Assembly (NCBI GenBank): GCA_900540985.1
Contig: UQIC01000001.1
Span: forward strand, 67,862 to 131,861
DNA: 64,000 bases
DNA from: an uncultured Collinsella sp.
Lineage (GTDB): Bacteria; Actinomycetota; Coriobacteriia; Coriobacteriales; Coriobacteriaceae
Direction: 5' to 3'
The notes under the pieces were generated by a model. It searched no databases and was not told the DNA's origin. It worked only from the letters and a program-made list of their open reading frames with translations. Position numbers and translations under genes: made by a program. Of the stretch, positions 42,406-51,521 are shown piece after piece (positions within the stretch are counted from its first letter, which is position 1; each line of letters starts with the position of its first letter).

Positions 42406-43902
42406 CTAGTCCTGGGCTTTGATACTCGGCAGCAGGATCTGCGCGAGGTAGTCGGTTTCGAGCTTAGTGGCACCATCGGCCTTGCCGTCTTTACCCACCA
42501 GGTCGTTCTTGATCTGGCTATACGTATAGCGGTTGCCGGTCGTAAGCTCGACAAGCTCAATGGCCGTGTCCATGGGGTAGGTTGACACGGGGTTCTGCGT
42601 CCGTCCGTTGATGGTCTGGGGCACCACGTACGGATAGACGGGGCCGCTGGCATAGACGGTATAACCGTTGCCTAGGCTGACCGTGCCCAAAACCGTATCG
42701 CCTTCATCGGGCGTAAAGCTCTCGCCCTCGCGCACCGCGACGAGCGTCACGAGCGGCGTATTGGCGTCGTCGCCCAGATAGATGCATAGCGTGCTTCCGT
42801 TTTGCCAAGTTGCGACCTTGCCGTACCACTCGACGGGAATATCGAGCTGGTAGAGGTCGGTTGCCTTGTGGCGAGCGTCAGCATCACGGGACGCCTGTGC
42901 CTTTTGCGCGCTCACGGCATTGACGGCGGCGTCGCGCCGCGCGGTTGCTGCCTGCTGGAGCACTTTGGCAGCCGCGGCGGAGCTCGCACCGCCCTCCTCG
43001 GCATACTTGGCGGCGGCATCGATCTGGTCGTCAGTCACCGTGTCGGCCGAAGGCACCTTGAGCTTAAAGGTGGCCTGGGCACTTAAATCCTGTCCATCGC
43101 TCTTAACGGTGACCTGCGTCTTGGTGGTCGGGACGGTATAGATGGTGCCGTCGGCCGCGATGGGGGAGGCAGCGATGGAGAGCGTGTAATCGCCGGGCAG
43201 CAGTTTGATGCCGCGGCCGTGCTCGTCAACATAGAGCGTTTCGCTCACGGAGGAGCCGTCAGAATCCTGACCGCTCACCTGTACGGGAATCTTGGAGCCA
43301 GTGGAACAGTCGAGGCCCGCGGCATGCGCGCCAATCTGCACCGACATCATCGTGTGGGCATTGGCGGCGACAGCGGCAGCCTGCTCTTGCTGATATCCGT
43401 TCCAGGCAGCATAGCCTGCACCGCCGGCGACGAGCGCGACGGCCACGACACCGGCGACCATCAGATTGCGGCGCTTGGGCGACATCTTGCGATGGCGGAC
43501 CTCGGCCTCGCGTGCCGAGGGAACGGACGGCAGGGGAATATCGCCCATGGCGATGGTCTCGTCCACGGCAGGAGCGGAGCCCAGGCCGGGAAGCTCGCGG
43601 GTCAGCGAATCTTCGGCCGGCAAGCTGTCGAGCAAGATGGTTTCCTCGCTCGTGTCGGATTCGGGCTGGTCGTCGGCCTCGCATTCGGTGTCTTCGTGAT
43701 CTGCCTCATCTTCGGCAGGCTCAACGTCGTCTGCATCCTGATCATCGGACTGCGCCTCGGCTTCCGACTCATCCTGCACATCAACGCCCGAATCGTCAAA
43801 CGCAATCTCATCAAGTGAAATCCGGTCTAGGCTCTCCAGGGCTTCGGCACACGCTTCTGCATCTTGGGCCGCATCCTCTTGGCCCATCGTCTCATCTTTC
43901 AT
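42406..43902 (-). CDS. Acidic single-pass membrane protein
   Basis: 498 residues. Residues 1-140 are extremely acidic and Ser/Ala-rich, so probably disordered and cytoplasmic; a basic stretch HRKMSPKRRN precedes a membrane segment (LMVAGVVAVALVAGGAGYAA, about 148-168); the C-terminal ~330 residues are extracytoplasmic, with a carboxypeptidase-like Ig segment (LYVDEHGRGIKLLPGDYTL) and an Ala-rich helix. Topology resembles extracellular wall-associated proteins of Coriobacteriia. Start has GGGGGATAT. Monocistronic; function unknown. Confidence 0.82.
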   Translation of the reverse strand: MKDETMGQEDAAQDAEACAEALESLDRISLDEIAFDDSGVDVQDESEAEAQSDDQDADDVEPAEDEADHEDTECEADDQPESDTSEETILLDSLPAEDSLTRELPGLGSAPAVDETIAMGDIPLPSVPSAREAEVRHRKMSPKRRNLMVAGVVAVALVAGGAGYAAWNGYQQEQAAAVAANAHTMMSVQIGAHAAGLDCSTGSKIPVQVSGQDSDGSSVSETLYVDEHGRGIKLLPGDYTLSIAASPIAADGTIYTVPTTKTQVTVKSDGQDLSAQATFKLKVPSADTVTDDQIDAAAKYAEEGGASSAAAAKVLQQAATARRDAAVNAVSAQKAQASRDADARHKATDLYQLDIPVEWYGKVATWQNGSTLCIYLGDDANTPLVTLVAVREGESFTPDEGDTVLGTVSLGNGYTVYASGPVYPYVVPQTINGRTQNPVSTYPMDTAIELVELTTGNRYTYSQIKNDLVGKDGKADGATKLETDYLAQILLPSIKAQD

Positions 43903-44034
43903 ATATCCCCCAAGCTCAATATCGGGACAACACTGTACCCAAAAACAGGACCCTATAGAGCCGCCTCATGATTTGAAATCCGATTTTATATATGCGCATG
44001 TTTTTGAATAGATGAATAGAGACGCAACGACAAA

Positions 44035-44071
44035 AGCCCCCGAAAAGCGAGCGAAACGCTTTCCGGGGGCT
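44035..44071 (-). terminator. Terminator of the TetR / membrane protein operon
   Basis: Stem AGCCCCCGAAAAGCG / CGCTTTCCGGGGGCT with one mismatch; on the minus strand it is followed by TTTTG. It lies 68 bases after the membrane protein stop. Confidence 0.8.
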
Positions 44072-44138
44072 CTGCGAGGCATTGGATGAAAAACCTGGCG
44101 GGCGGGCCTATGCCCAGGCGCCAACAGCGACCAACATG

Positions 44139-45146
44139 TTACTCGGCGTGAGCGTAATCGACCTTGGCGCGACGAGCGGTGGCCTTCTCCCAATCGCTGG
44201 TGCCCTCAAAGACATCCTGCTTGTAGGGATTGCGACCGAGCTTCTTGGCGCGGTAGGCGATGTAGATGATCGCGGCGACGTTGGCGACCAGTGCGGCGAT
44301 CGAGACCGCGGTAGCGGCGCCGGGGTCGAGCGTGGAGTGGGTCACAAAGATGGACTCCTCCTGGAAGTACGGGAACACCTGGGCAAACATGCACCAAATA
44401 GCAAGCGTAAAGGCGCGGTTCTGGATCCAGCCGCCCTTGTTCCAGATAAAGGCGGCGACGGTGGGCGCCAGCAGCAGCGCAAAGCCGCAGAACCAGGAGT
44501 GGGTGGGCAGGCAGTTGTAGGTGTAGCAGAAGTTCCAGATATCGTAGGCGATGATGTAGACCCAGGTCATATCGGGCCACAGCATGTCGGTCTGATCCTC
44601 GGAGGCGTAGACGCTCCACCAACCGGTCATGCAGAAGATGTTGATGATACCGGCGATGCCGTTGAACACGTTGTTCCAGCCGGCCAGCTGCGTGGCGCCC
44701 TCGGAGGTGACCCAAGTGGACTGGCCCAGGACAAAGAAGTGATAGGCGCTCTCAAAGTCGGACACGACGGCGATCATGATGTTGATGGCGACGATCACAA
44801 ACGGCCACGCGCGGAACCAATGCGCCTTGCCGATCTTTCCCCACTGGTACTTAATGGCAATGAAGCCCCAGCAACCGGCGAGCGCCGCGTATACCTTGGC
44901 GTAGTGGAACCAGCTGTTCTGGTACACATGGGTGGGGTTGGTGAGCGCCCACTCGGCACCCTGTGAGACGCCGATGGCGATGGCGACGCAGTAGATGGTC
45001 ATGGCCAGCGGAGCCACGCCAAAGATGATTGCCGCGCCCAGCTTGGTGCGGCGGCCGACTTCGTTGAGCACGATCAGGCCAATAAAGACCATGGCCCAGC
45101 CGGCCCAGTGGATAAGGGTATCGCTACCCCAAACATCGAACAGCAT
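44139..45146 (-). CDS. Multi-pass membrane protein, DUF5692-like
   Basis: 335 residues with about nine to ten hydrophobic segments and an unusual density of Trp and Tyr (FNGIAGIINIFCMTGWWSVY, AYDIWNFCYTYNCLPTHSWF). I think it matches the DUF5692 family of gut anaerobes, but this is from memory. Short basic C-terminal tail (YRAKKLGRNPYKQDVFEGTS) in the cytoplasm. RBS AAAGGAGAG. Directly downstream of the tetR gene, same strand; with the divergent oxidoreductase it may form a regulated unit, perhaps transport of the substrate. Confidence 0.82.
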   Translation of the reverse strand: MLFDVWGSDTLIHWAGWAMVFIGLIVLNEVGRRTKLGAAIIFGVAPLAMTIYCVAIAIGVSQGAEWALTNPTHVYQNSWFHYAKVYAALAGCWGFIAIKYQWGKIGKAHWFRAWPFVIVAINIMIAVVSDFESAYHFFVLGQSTWVTSEGATQLAGWNNVFNGIAGIINIFCMTGWWSVYASEDQTDMLWPDMTWVYIIAYDIWNFCYTYNCLPTHSWFCGFALLLAPTVAAFIWNKGGWIQNRAFTLAIWCMFAQVFPYFQEESIFVTHSTLDPGAATAVSIAALVANVAAIIYIAYRAKKLGRNPYKQDVFEGTSDWEKATARRAKVDYAHAE

Positions 45147-45209
45147 GCTGCTCTCCTTTCACACGCCCGCGGCCCCTCTTCTGATCGCGGGCAGTTTGGC
45201 CAAATGTCG

Positions 45210-45872
45210 TCAGTTCTGGGGCTTGCGCTCCGGATACTTGGCGGTATAGCCCTCGATGTGGAGTGTCGAGGCGATGATTTCCTTGACCGTCTCGTCGGGC
45301 ACATCGGGGTGCGTGCGGATATACATCAACAACCCCATGATGAGGGTGTAGAACGTCTCGTAGACATGGTCGATGCGTAGCTCATGATGGGCGACAAAAT
45401 CCACCACGGTGGTGTCGCAGATGTACTGCGCCACGCGCTGGACCACGTTGTGCAAAAAGCCGCCGTAGAGCGCGCCGCTGCTTGAGGTGAGCGTACTCGG
45501 CAGCTCGTGGCCGCTGGCGACCAGGCGCTTAAAGAGCGGGGCGACGGTGTCGAGTGCGCCCTCGATATCACCGACGATGCGGTTGGCATTCCACTGCTCG
45601 AGCTCGGAGATAAAACCGTCGATTGCCTCGTCCATAACAGCGGTGACGGCGGCGTCCATATCGGCGAAGTAGTGGTAGAACAGCGAGCGCGTGCAGCCGG
45701 CTCGCTTGGCCACGGCCGATACCGATAGGTGGGACACGCCTAGCTCGGAGCTTACGGTGCGCACAGCATCGAGGATCTCGCGACGGCGCTCGTCGCCCGT
45801 CAGGCGCTTTGCCGCGCTATCGGATGCGGGAACGGCATCGACCACAGAGGTATCTGCTGTGTTGTTGCCCAT
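45210..45872 (-). CDS. TetR-family transcriptional regulator
   Basis: 220 residues. N-terminal TetR helix-turn-helix LSVSAVAKRAGCTRSLFYHY after a ~25-residue polar leader; the C-terminal ligand-binding helices are variable. It diverges from the large oxidoreductase gene, and two palindromes lie between them. It probably controls both the membrane protein gene behind it and the oxidoreductase. Confidence 0.92.
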   Translation of the reverse strand: MGNNTADTSVVDAVPASDSAAKRLTGDERRREILDAVRTVSSELGVSHLSVSAVAKRAGCTRSLFYHYFADMDAAVTAVMDEAIDGFISELEQWNANRIVGDIEGALDTVAPLFKRLVASGHELPSTLTSSSGALYGGFLHNVVQRVAQYICDTTVVDFVAHHELRIDHVYETFYTLIMGLLMYIRTHPDVPDETVKEIIASTLHIEGYTAKYPERKPQN

Positions 45873-45930
45873 GTTTTGCCGCCTTTCATCCTCTTTTGCC
45901 TGACAGTTCGCCTAACAGTCTTGAATATTG

Positions 45931-45968
45931 TTGACGGTTCGTCAATACTATTTTTGACACAATGTCAA
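45931..45968. promoter_or_regulatory. Twin palindromes in the tetR / oxidoreductase divergent region
   Basis: TTGACGGTTCGTCAA (45931-45945) and TTGACACAATGTCAA (45954-45968) share TTGAC/GTCAA half-sites; centres are 23 bp apart, roughly two helical turns. Probable TetR operator pair. Confidence 0.65.
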
Positions 45969-46061
45969 CTAATGGTGGGTGAACGGCATGGGGGCATGCC
46001 CGGCCTGCAAAAAAGAGGGGTGCCGCGGTCTCGCCGGGCTGTGGCAAGAGAAGGGACAACC

Positions 46062-48839
46062 ATGATTCTCAACGGACCGGGGATTAGCTATACCGAGCCC
46101 GATATCGGCGCAGAGTTCGTGCCGCCGCTGCCGGAGCATCCGCGCGAGGCAATCGTCAAGCTGTGCGAGCACTGCACCAACCGTCTACTGCATCGCGATG
46201 AGCTGCTGGCCTACGAGTACTGGTCGTTTGCCGAGGCCGCAACCGACGAGCAGGCCGAAGTGCTCTGCAAGATGAAGATGCGCCGTCCCTATACGCTGCC
46301 CGAGATGGTCAAGCTCACCGGCATGCCCGAAGCCGATATCGAGAAGATGCTCGACGACATGAGCTACACGGGTCTGCTCGAGTACAACTGGGAAAACCCC
46401 GAGCGCGCCAAGCAGTGGGTGCTGCCCATGCTGGTGCCGGGTTCCGCCGAGTTCCTTAACATGCGCGTGAGCCAGCTCGAGGAGCATCCGGTCTATGCCA
46501 AGTTCTTTGAGCAGGCGTCCAAGGGACCGCTGTCCAAGGCCACGCCGATGGTGCCGCCCGGTGGTGCCGGCATCGGCATGCATGTCATTCCGGTCGAGAA
46601 GGCTATCGATGCCGCGAGCACGTCGGTGCCTATTGAGCATATCGAGCACTGGCTCGACAAATACGAGGGTAAGTATGCCGCCAGCACCTGCAGCTGCCGC
46701 GCGAGCCGTCGCGTGATGGGTGAGGGCTGCGCCGACGACCCGGCCGACTGGTGCATCGCCGTGGGCGATATGGCCGACTACGTGGTCGAGACCGATCGTG
46801 GCCATTATGTAACGCGCGACGAGGTCTACGACATCCTGCGCCAGGCCGAGGACAACGGCTTTGTGCACCAGATCACCAATATCGACGGAGAGAACAAGAT
46901 CTTCGCCATCTGCAACTGCAACGTCAACGTGTGCTACGCCCTGCGCACCTCGCAGCTGTTCAACACGCCCAACCTGTCGCGCTCGGCCTATGTCGCCAAG
47001 GTCGAGAAGGACAAGTGCGTGGCCTGCGGTCGCTGCGTTGAGGTATGTCCGGCCGGCGCCGCCAAGCTGGGCCAGAAGCTCTGCAGCAAAAAGGCCGGCG
47101 GACAGGTGCCCGAGTATCCGCGCCAGGAGCTGCCCGATGCCACCAAGTGGGATCACACCAAGTGGTCGCCCAACTACCGCAACGACAACCGCATCGAGAC
47201 GCACGAGTCCGGCACCGCGCCCTGCAAGACGGCCTGCCCCGCTCACGTTGCCGTTCAGGGCTACTTGAAGCTCGCAGCGCAGGGCCGCTATGACGAGGCG
47301 CTGGCGCTCATCAAGCGCGAGAACCCGCTGCCCGCTATCTGCGGCCGTGTGTGCAATCGCCGCTGCGAGGATGCCTGCACCCGCGGCCGCGTGGACGAGG
47401 CCGTGGCCATCGACGAGGTCAAGAAGTTTATCGCCCAGCGCGATCTGGACGCCGCGACCCGCTACGTCCCGCCTGTGGTGACGCCGACGCGTGCTGGCGG
47501 CTTCGATCAGAAGATCGCCATCATCGGTGCCGGCCCGGCCGGTCTGTCCTGTGCCTTCTATCTGGCCGAGAAGGGCTACAAGCCCGTCGTGTTCGAGAAG
47601 AACGAGCGCCCGGGCGGCATGCTCACCTACGGCATTCCCAGCTTTAAGCTGCAGAAGGACGTCATTGAGGCCGAAGTCGAGGTTATTCGCCTGATGGGTG
47701 CCGAGTTCCGCTATGGCGTGGAGGTCGGTCGCGATGTGACGCTCGACGAGCTGCGCGAGCAGGGCTTTAAGGCCTTTTATGTTGCCATTGGCTGCCAGGG
47801 CGGCCGCCTCGCCGGTATTCCGGGTGAGGATGCCGAGGACGTGGCCGTGGCCGTCGACTTTTTGCGCGAGGTCAACAGTGGCAAGATCGACGCGCTGCCC
47901 GGCCGCACCATCGTGGTGGGCGGCGGCAACGTGGCTATCGACGTCGCGCGCAATGCCTGCCGTCTGGGCTCCGAGCACGTTGAGATGTTCTGCCTGGAGA
48001 GCGAGGCCCAGATGCCCGCCAGCGAGGAGGAGCGTCGCGAGGCCGTTGAGGACGGCGCGCACATCAGCTGCGGTTGGGGCCCCAAGGAAGTTCACCTGGA
48101 CGAGGCCGGTCGTGTGTGCGGCATCACCTTCAAGCGCTGCACGCGTGTTTTTGACGACGAGGGCCGTTTTGCGCCCGAGTACGACGAGAACGATCTGCGC
48201 CGTGTCGATGCCGACCGTGTCGTCATGTCGATTGGCCAGTCCATTGTGTGGGGCGACTTGCTAGCTGGCTCCAAGGTGGAGCTCGGCCGCGGCCAGGGTG
48301 CCCTTGCCGATCCTCAGACCTATCAGACCGCCGAGCCCGACATCTTTGTAGGCGGCGACGTCTACACCGGTCCGAGCTTTGCCATCGACGCCATTGCCGC
48401 CGGTCACGAGGCCGCGGTGTCCATCCATCGCTTTGTGCAGCCGGGCTCCACGCTCACCATCGGCCGCAACCAGCGCCGCTACACCGCGCTCGACCGCGAC
48501 GACGTTGTGCTCGAGAGCTACGACAACGCGAGCCGCGAGGTTGCCCACGTGGACCGCGAACGCGAGAAGGCTGCGCCGTTTAGCGAGTATGTTGAGACCT
48601 TTACCGAGGAGCAGGTGCGCGCCGAGACCGCCCGCTGCCTGGGCTGCGGCGCCTCGATCGTCGACCCTAACAAGTGCATCGGCTGCGGCCTGTGCACCAC
48701 CAAGTGCGCGTTTGACGCCATCCATCTGGATCGCGACCGCCCCGAGTGCTCCACGATGGTCAAATACGAGCAAAAGCTCCCAAGCCTCGGCAAGTATGCT
48801 TTGAAGCGCGCCATCAAGATTAAGTTCGGTCGCAAGTAA
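46062..48839 (+). CDS. Fe-S flavoprotein oxidoreductase (GltD-like, multi-cluster)
   Basis: 925 residues. About 1-310: unusual N-terminal module with a winged-helix-like part (LPEMVKLTGMPEADIEKMLD) and CSCRASRR; about 315-335: ferredoxin motif CVACGRCVEVCPAG; about 385-450: GltD-type Fe-S domain (CKTACPAHVAVQGYLKLAAQ, CGRVCNRRCEDAC); FAD motif IAIIGAGPAGLSCAFYL at about 486; NAD(P) motif IVVGGGNVAIDVARNAC at about 617; C-terminal ferredoxin CIGCGLCTTKCAFDAIHLD. ATG 46062 follows AGAAGGGAC. Likely moves electrons between NAD(P)H and low-potential acceptors. hypA follows by 32 bases, which hints at a hydrogenase link. Confidence 0.88.
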   Translation: MILNGPGISYTEPDIGAEFVPPLPEHPREAIVKLCEHCTNRLLHRDELLAYEYWSFAEAATDEQAEVLCKMKMRRPYTLPEMVKLTGMPEADIEKMLDDMSYTGLLEYNWENPERAKQWVLPMLVPGSAEFLNMRVSQLEEHPVYAKFFEQASKGPLSKATPMVPPGGAGIGMHVIPVEKAIDAASTSVPIEHIEHWLDKYEGKYAASTCSCRASRRVMGEGCADDPADWCIAVGDMADYVVETDRGHYVTRDEVYDILRQAEDNGFVHQITNIDGENKIFAICNCNVNVCYALRTSQLFNTPNLSRSAYVAKVEKDKCVACGRCVEVCPAGAAKLGQKLCSKKAGGQVPEYPRQELPDATKWDHTKWSPNYRNDNRIETHESGTAPCKTACPAHVAVQGYLKLAAQGRYDEALALIKRENPLPAICGRVCNRRCEDACTRGRVDEAVAIDEVKKFIAQRDLDAATRYVPPVVTPTRAGGFDQKIAIIGAGPAGLSCAFYLAEKGYKPVVFEKNERPGGMLTYGIPSFKLQKDVIEAEVEVIRLMGAEFRYGVEVGRDVTLDELREQGFKAFYVAIGCQGGRLAGIPGEDAEDVAVAVDFLREVNSGKIDALPGRTIVVGGGNVAIDVARNACRLGSEHVEMFCLESEAQMPASEEERREAVEDGAHISCGWGPKEVHLDEAGRVCGITFKRCTRVFDDEGRFAPEYDENDLRRVDADRVVMSIGQSIVWGDLLAGSKVELGRGQGALADPQTYQTAEPDIFVGGDVYTGPSFAIDAIAAGHEAAVSIHRFVQPGSTLTIGRNQRRYTALDRDDVVLESYDNASREVAHVDREREKAAPFSEYVETFTEEQVRAETARCLGCGASIVDPNKCIGCGLCTTKCAFDAIHLDRDRPECSTMVKYEQKLPSLGKYALKRAIKIKFGRK

Positions 48840-48871
48840 GTAGTCATAACGGGAACGGCGGAAGGAAATAA

Positions 48872-49300
48872 ATGCACGAGCTCGGAATCGTCTATCACAT
48901 CATTCGTGATGTTGAGAATGTGGCGCGCGCCAATGGCGTGAGTCGCGTTTCGAGCGTCACGCTGCTGCTGGGCGAGGTCTCGGGCGTCGTTCCCGACTTG
49001 CTGCTCGACGCCTGGCGCTGGGCGGCAGATAAAAAGTCCATTACCGAGGGTGCGGAGCTTCTTGTGGAGCCTGTCGAGGCCGTGACGCATTGCGAGGCGT
49101 GCGGCCGCGACTATGCGACCGTCGAGCACGGCAAGACCTGCCCTCATTGCGGCAGCGGCGAAACATACCTGCTGCAGGGCCAGGAGGTCATGATCAAGCA
49201 GATCGAGACCCCCGACGAGGACCCGGCAGGCGCTGCCCCCGATGGCCCTTCCGACGCTCCCGACGCCGTCGACGCCGCCAACCCCCTCCGCATCGTCTAG
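48872..49300 (+). CDS. hypA: Hydrogenase nickel incorporation protein HypA
   Basis: 142 residues. N-terminal MHELGIVYHII carries the nickel-binding His2 and Glu3; zinc site CEACGRDY...CPHCGS. The C-terminal ~25 residues (DPAGAAPDGPSDAPDAVDAA) form a non-conserved acidic tail. HypA works with HypB to insert Ni after HypC-F have made the Fe site. HypB is not in the window. Separated from the other hyp genes, in an apparent operon with the flavoprotein. Confidence 0.95.
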   Translation: MHELGIVYHIIRDVENVARANGVSRVSSVTLLLGEVSGVVPDLLLDAWRWAADKKSITEGAELLVEPVEAVTHCEACGRDYATVEHGKTCPHCGSGETYLLQGQEVMIKQIETPDEDPAGAAPDGPSDAPDAVDAANPLRIV

Positions 49301-49304
49301 TCCT

Positions 49305-49360
49305 TAGTCGTTGGGGACGTTCTTACATGACTAGTCAAACAAGAACGTTCCCAACGACTA
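49305..49360. repeat. Palindrome TAGTCGTTGGG...CCCAACGACTA
   Basis: Arms of 20 bp beginning TAGTCGTTGGGGACGTTCTT (49305-49324) and mirrored at 49341-49360 with one mismatch; centre contains GACTAGTC. Half of this motif is also found at the ends of the repeats near 3296 and 33676. It may serve as a terminator-like structure for hypA. Confidence 0.75.
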
Positions 49361-49678
49361 CTTGCGCTAGAACATAAGTCACGAAAATAGTCAAGCCATG
49401 TCTGTTTAAACAAAATAGCGGCAGTACAAGCGCATTCGCGCTTGCCTAAAATCGTTATTAATGAACAGCCTGCTTGTATCTGTAAAGTACATGGCTTGAT
49501 GAGCAACGCTTTGGCGGGTAATGAGTCGAAAAGCAGCAACGTAATCAATTTGTAACAAACTTAGACGTTTAAACAAATAATCCAACCTTTTGCGAATTTA
49601 GCTATAATTCCACAATCCAAACAGGTATACTCCTTTCATGTCGTGTAGGAAATACGTAGACAAAAAGGAGGTTATGTG
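49361..49678. promoter_or_regulatory. Leader region of the mannose-type PTS operon
   Basis: AT-rich, no gene. Inverted repeats TCAAGCCATGT (49391-49401) with ACATGGCTTGA (49489-49499), enclosing CAAGCGC / GCGCTTG (49427-49433 / 49438-49444). A TATAAT lies at 49603-49608; the matching -35 is weak. AAGGAGG precedes the first gene. Confidence 0.5.
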
Positions 49679-50668
49679 ATGGTAAGTATTGTTCTTGCTA
49701 GCCACGGGGACTTGGCAGCTGGAATCAAGCAGACGGGCTCGATGGTCTTTGGCGATCAGCCGTCTGTTGCCGTGGTCTCGCTCGAGCCGAGCATGGGCCC
49801 CGACGATTTCCGTGCCAAGGTCGAGGAAGCAATCGCTTCCTTCGAAGACCAGGAGCAGGTGCTCTTCCTCGTTGATCTGTGGGGCGGCACGCCGTTCAAC
49901 CAGATCAGCGGGCTCATCGAGGGCCACGATTCCTGGGCTATCGTCACCGGTGTCAACCTGCCTATGCTCATCGAGGCATATTCGCAGCGCTTTGACGCAA
50001 AGAACACTGCACATGCGATCGCAAAACATCTCGTGACTGAGGCTAAGGCTGGCGTGCGCGTCAAGCCCGAGTCTCTGGAGCCCGAGGAGAAGAAGCCGGC
50101 TGCGGCCGCCGCTGCTCCTGCAGGCGCCATCCCTCCGGGAACGGTCATCGGCGACGGGCACATCAAGATTGCCCACGTCCGTATCGACACCCGTCTGCTG
50201 CATGGTCAGGTGGCCACCACGTGGACCAAGCAGATCAACCCCAACCGCATCATCGTGGTTTCCGACGGCGTTGCTCACGACGAGCTCCGCAAGACCATGA
50301 TCGAGCAGGCTGCCCCTCCGGGAGTCCATGCCAACGTCGTGCCTATCAAGAAGATGGCCGAGGTCGTCAAGGACACGCGTTTTGGTGACACCAAGGCCAT
50401 GCTGCTCTTCGAGAACCCGCAGGATCTGCTCAAGGCCATCGAGGCCGGCGTCGACATCAAGGAAGTCAACATCGGTTCCATGGCTCACTCCAAGGGCAAG
50501 GTCGTCGTCACCAACGCCGTCGCTATGGGCGATGACGACGTCAAGACTCTCGAGGCCCTCAAGGCCAAGGGCGTCAAGTTCGAGGTCCGCAAGGTTCCTT
50601 CGGATTCCTCCGAGGATCTCGACGCCATGTTGAAGAAAGCTAAGGCCGAACTGGCCGCTCAAGCATAG
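49679..50668 (+). CDS. PTS mannose/fructose/sorbose family IIAB protein
   Basis: 329 residues. IIA domain 1-135 with phospho-His9 in VLASHGDLA; an Ala/Pro-rich linker (about 137-157); IIB domain from about 160 with phospho-His175 in RIDTRLLHGQVATTW. Transfers phosphate from HPr to the incoming sugar via IIC/IID. First gene of an operon with IIC, IID and DUF956; 18 bases before IIC. Confidence 0.96.
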   Translation: MVSIVLASHGDLAAGIKQTGSMVFGDQPSVAVVSLEPSMGPDDFRAKVEEAIASFEDQEQVLFLVDLWGGTPFNQISGLIEGHDSWAIVTGVNLPMLIEAYSQRFDAKNTAHAIAKHLVTEAKAGVRVKPESLEPEEKKPAAAAAAPAGAIPPGTVIGDGHIKIAHVRIDTRLLHGQVATTWTKQINPNRIIVVSDGVAHDELRKTMIEQAAPPGVHANVVPIKKMAEVVKDTRFGDTKAMLLFENPQDLLKAIEAGVDIKEVNIGSMAHSKGKVVVTNAVAMGDDDVKTLEALKAKGVKFEVRKVPSDSSEDLDAMLKKAKAELAAQA

Positions 50669-50686
50669 TAAAGGAGGGTCCGATAC

Positions 50687-51505
50687 ATGTCTGCAATCAC
50701 TATTCTGCTTGTTGCGATTGTCGCGTTGCTTGCCGGTATGGAAGGCATTCTGGATGAGTTCCAGTTCCATCAGCCGCTCGTGGCATGCACGCTTATCGGT
50801 CTCGTAACCGGTCACCTTCAGGAGGGCATCCTCCTGGGCGGTTCGCTCCAGATGATGGCCCTTGGCTGGGCTAACGTCGGCGCCGCTGTCGCGCCTGACG
50901 CCGCTCTGGCCTCGGTCGCTTCTTCGATCATCATGGTGCTCGCCCTCAACGGTGGCGCCACCGATTCGGCCAAGGCCGTTACCACCGCTATCGCCGTCGC
51001 CGTCCCGCTGTCGGTCGCTGGTCTGTTCCTGACCATGATCTGCCGTACCATTGCTACCGCTATCGCTCACGCCATGGACGGTTGCGCCGAGAAGGGCGAC
51101 TTCTCCGGCATCGAGCGCTGGCAGTATGCTGCCATCCTCATGCAGGGCCTTCGTATCGCCATCCCGGCAGTGCTTCTGTGCGTCATCCCGGCCGAGGCCG
51201 TTACCAACGCGCTTAACGCTATGCCCGACTGGCTGTCCGGCGGCATGGCTGTCGGCGGCGGCATGGTCGCTTCCGTCGGTTACGCCATGGTCATCAACAT
51301 GATGGCCACCAAGGAGACCTGGCCGTTCTTCGTCCTCGGCTTTGTCCTTGCTGCCATCCCTCAACTCACGCTGATCGCCCTTGGTCTCATCGGCATCTCC
51401 CTTGCCCTCATCTACCTTGGCCTTAAGGATCTGGCCAAGCAGGGTGGCGGCATGGGCGGTGGCTCCGGCGACCCGCTCGGCGACATTCTGAACGATTACG
51501 AGTAG
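50687..51505 (+). CDS. PTS mannose family IIC permease subunit
   Basis: 272 residues with seven or eight hydrophobic segments; family signature GILLGGSLQMMALGWANVGAA. Forms the sugar channel with IID. RBS AAGGAGGG. The C-terminal Gly-rich tail (KQGGGMGGGSGDPLGDILND) is normal for the family. Confidence 0.95.
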   Translation: MSAITILLVAIVALLAGMEGILDEFQFHQPLVACTLIGLVTGHLQEGILLGGSLQMMALGWANVGAAVAPDAALASVASSIIMVLALNGGATDSAKAVTTAIAVAVPLSVAGLFLTMICRTIATAIAHAMDGCAEKGDFSGIERWQYAAILMQGLRIAIPAVLLCVIPAEAVTNALNAMPDWLSGGMAVGGGMVASVGYAMVINMMATKETWPFFVLGFVLAAIPQLTLIALGLIGISLALIYLGLKDLAKQGGGMGGGSGDPLGDILNDYE

Positions 51506-51521
51506 GAGGGGAGTGATACAT

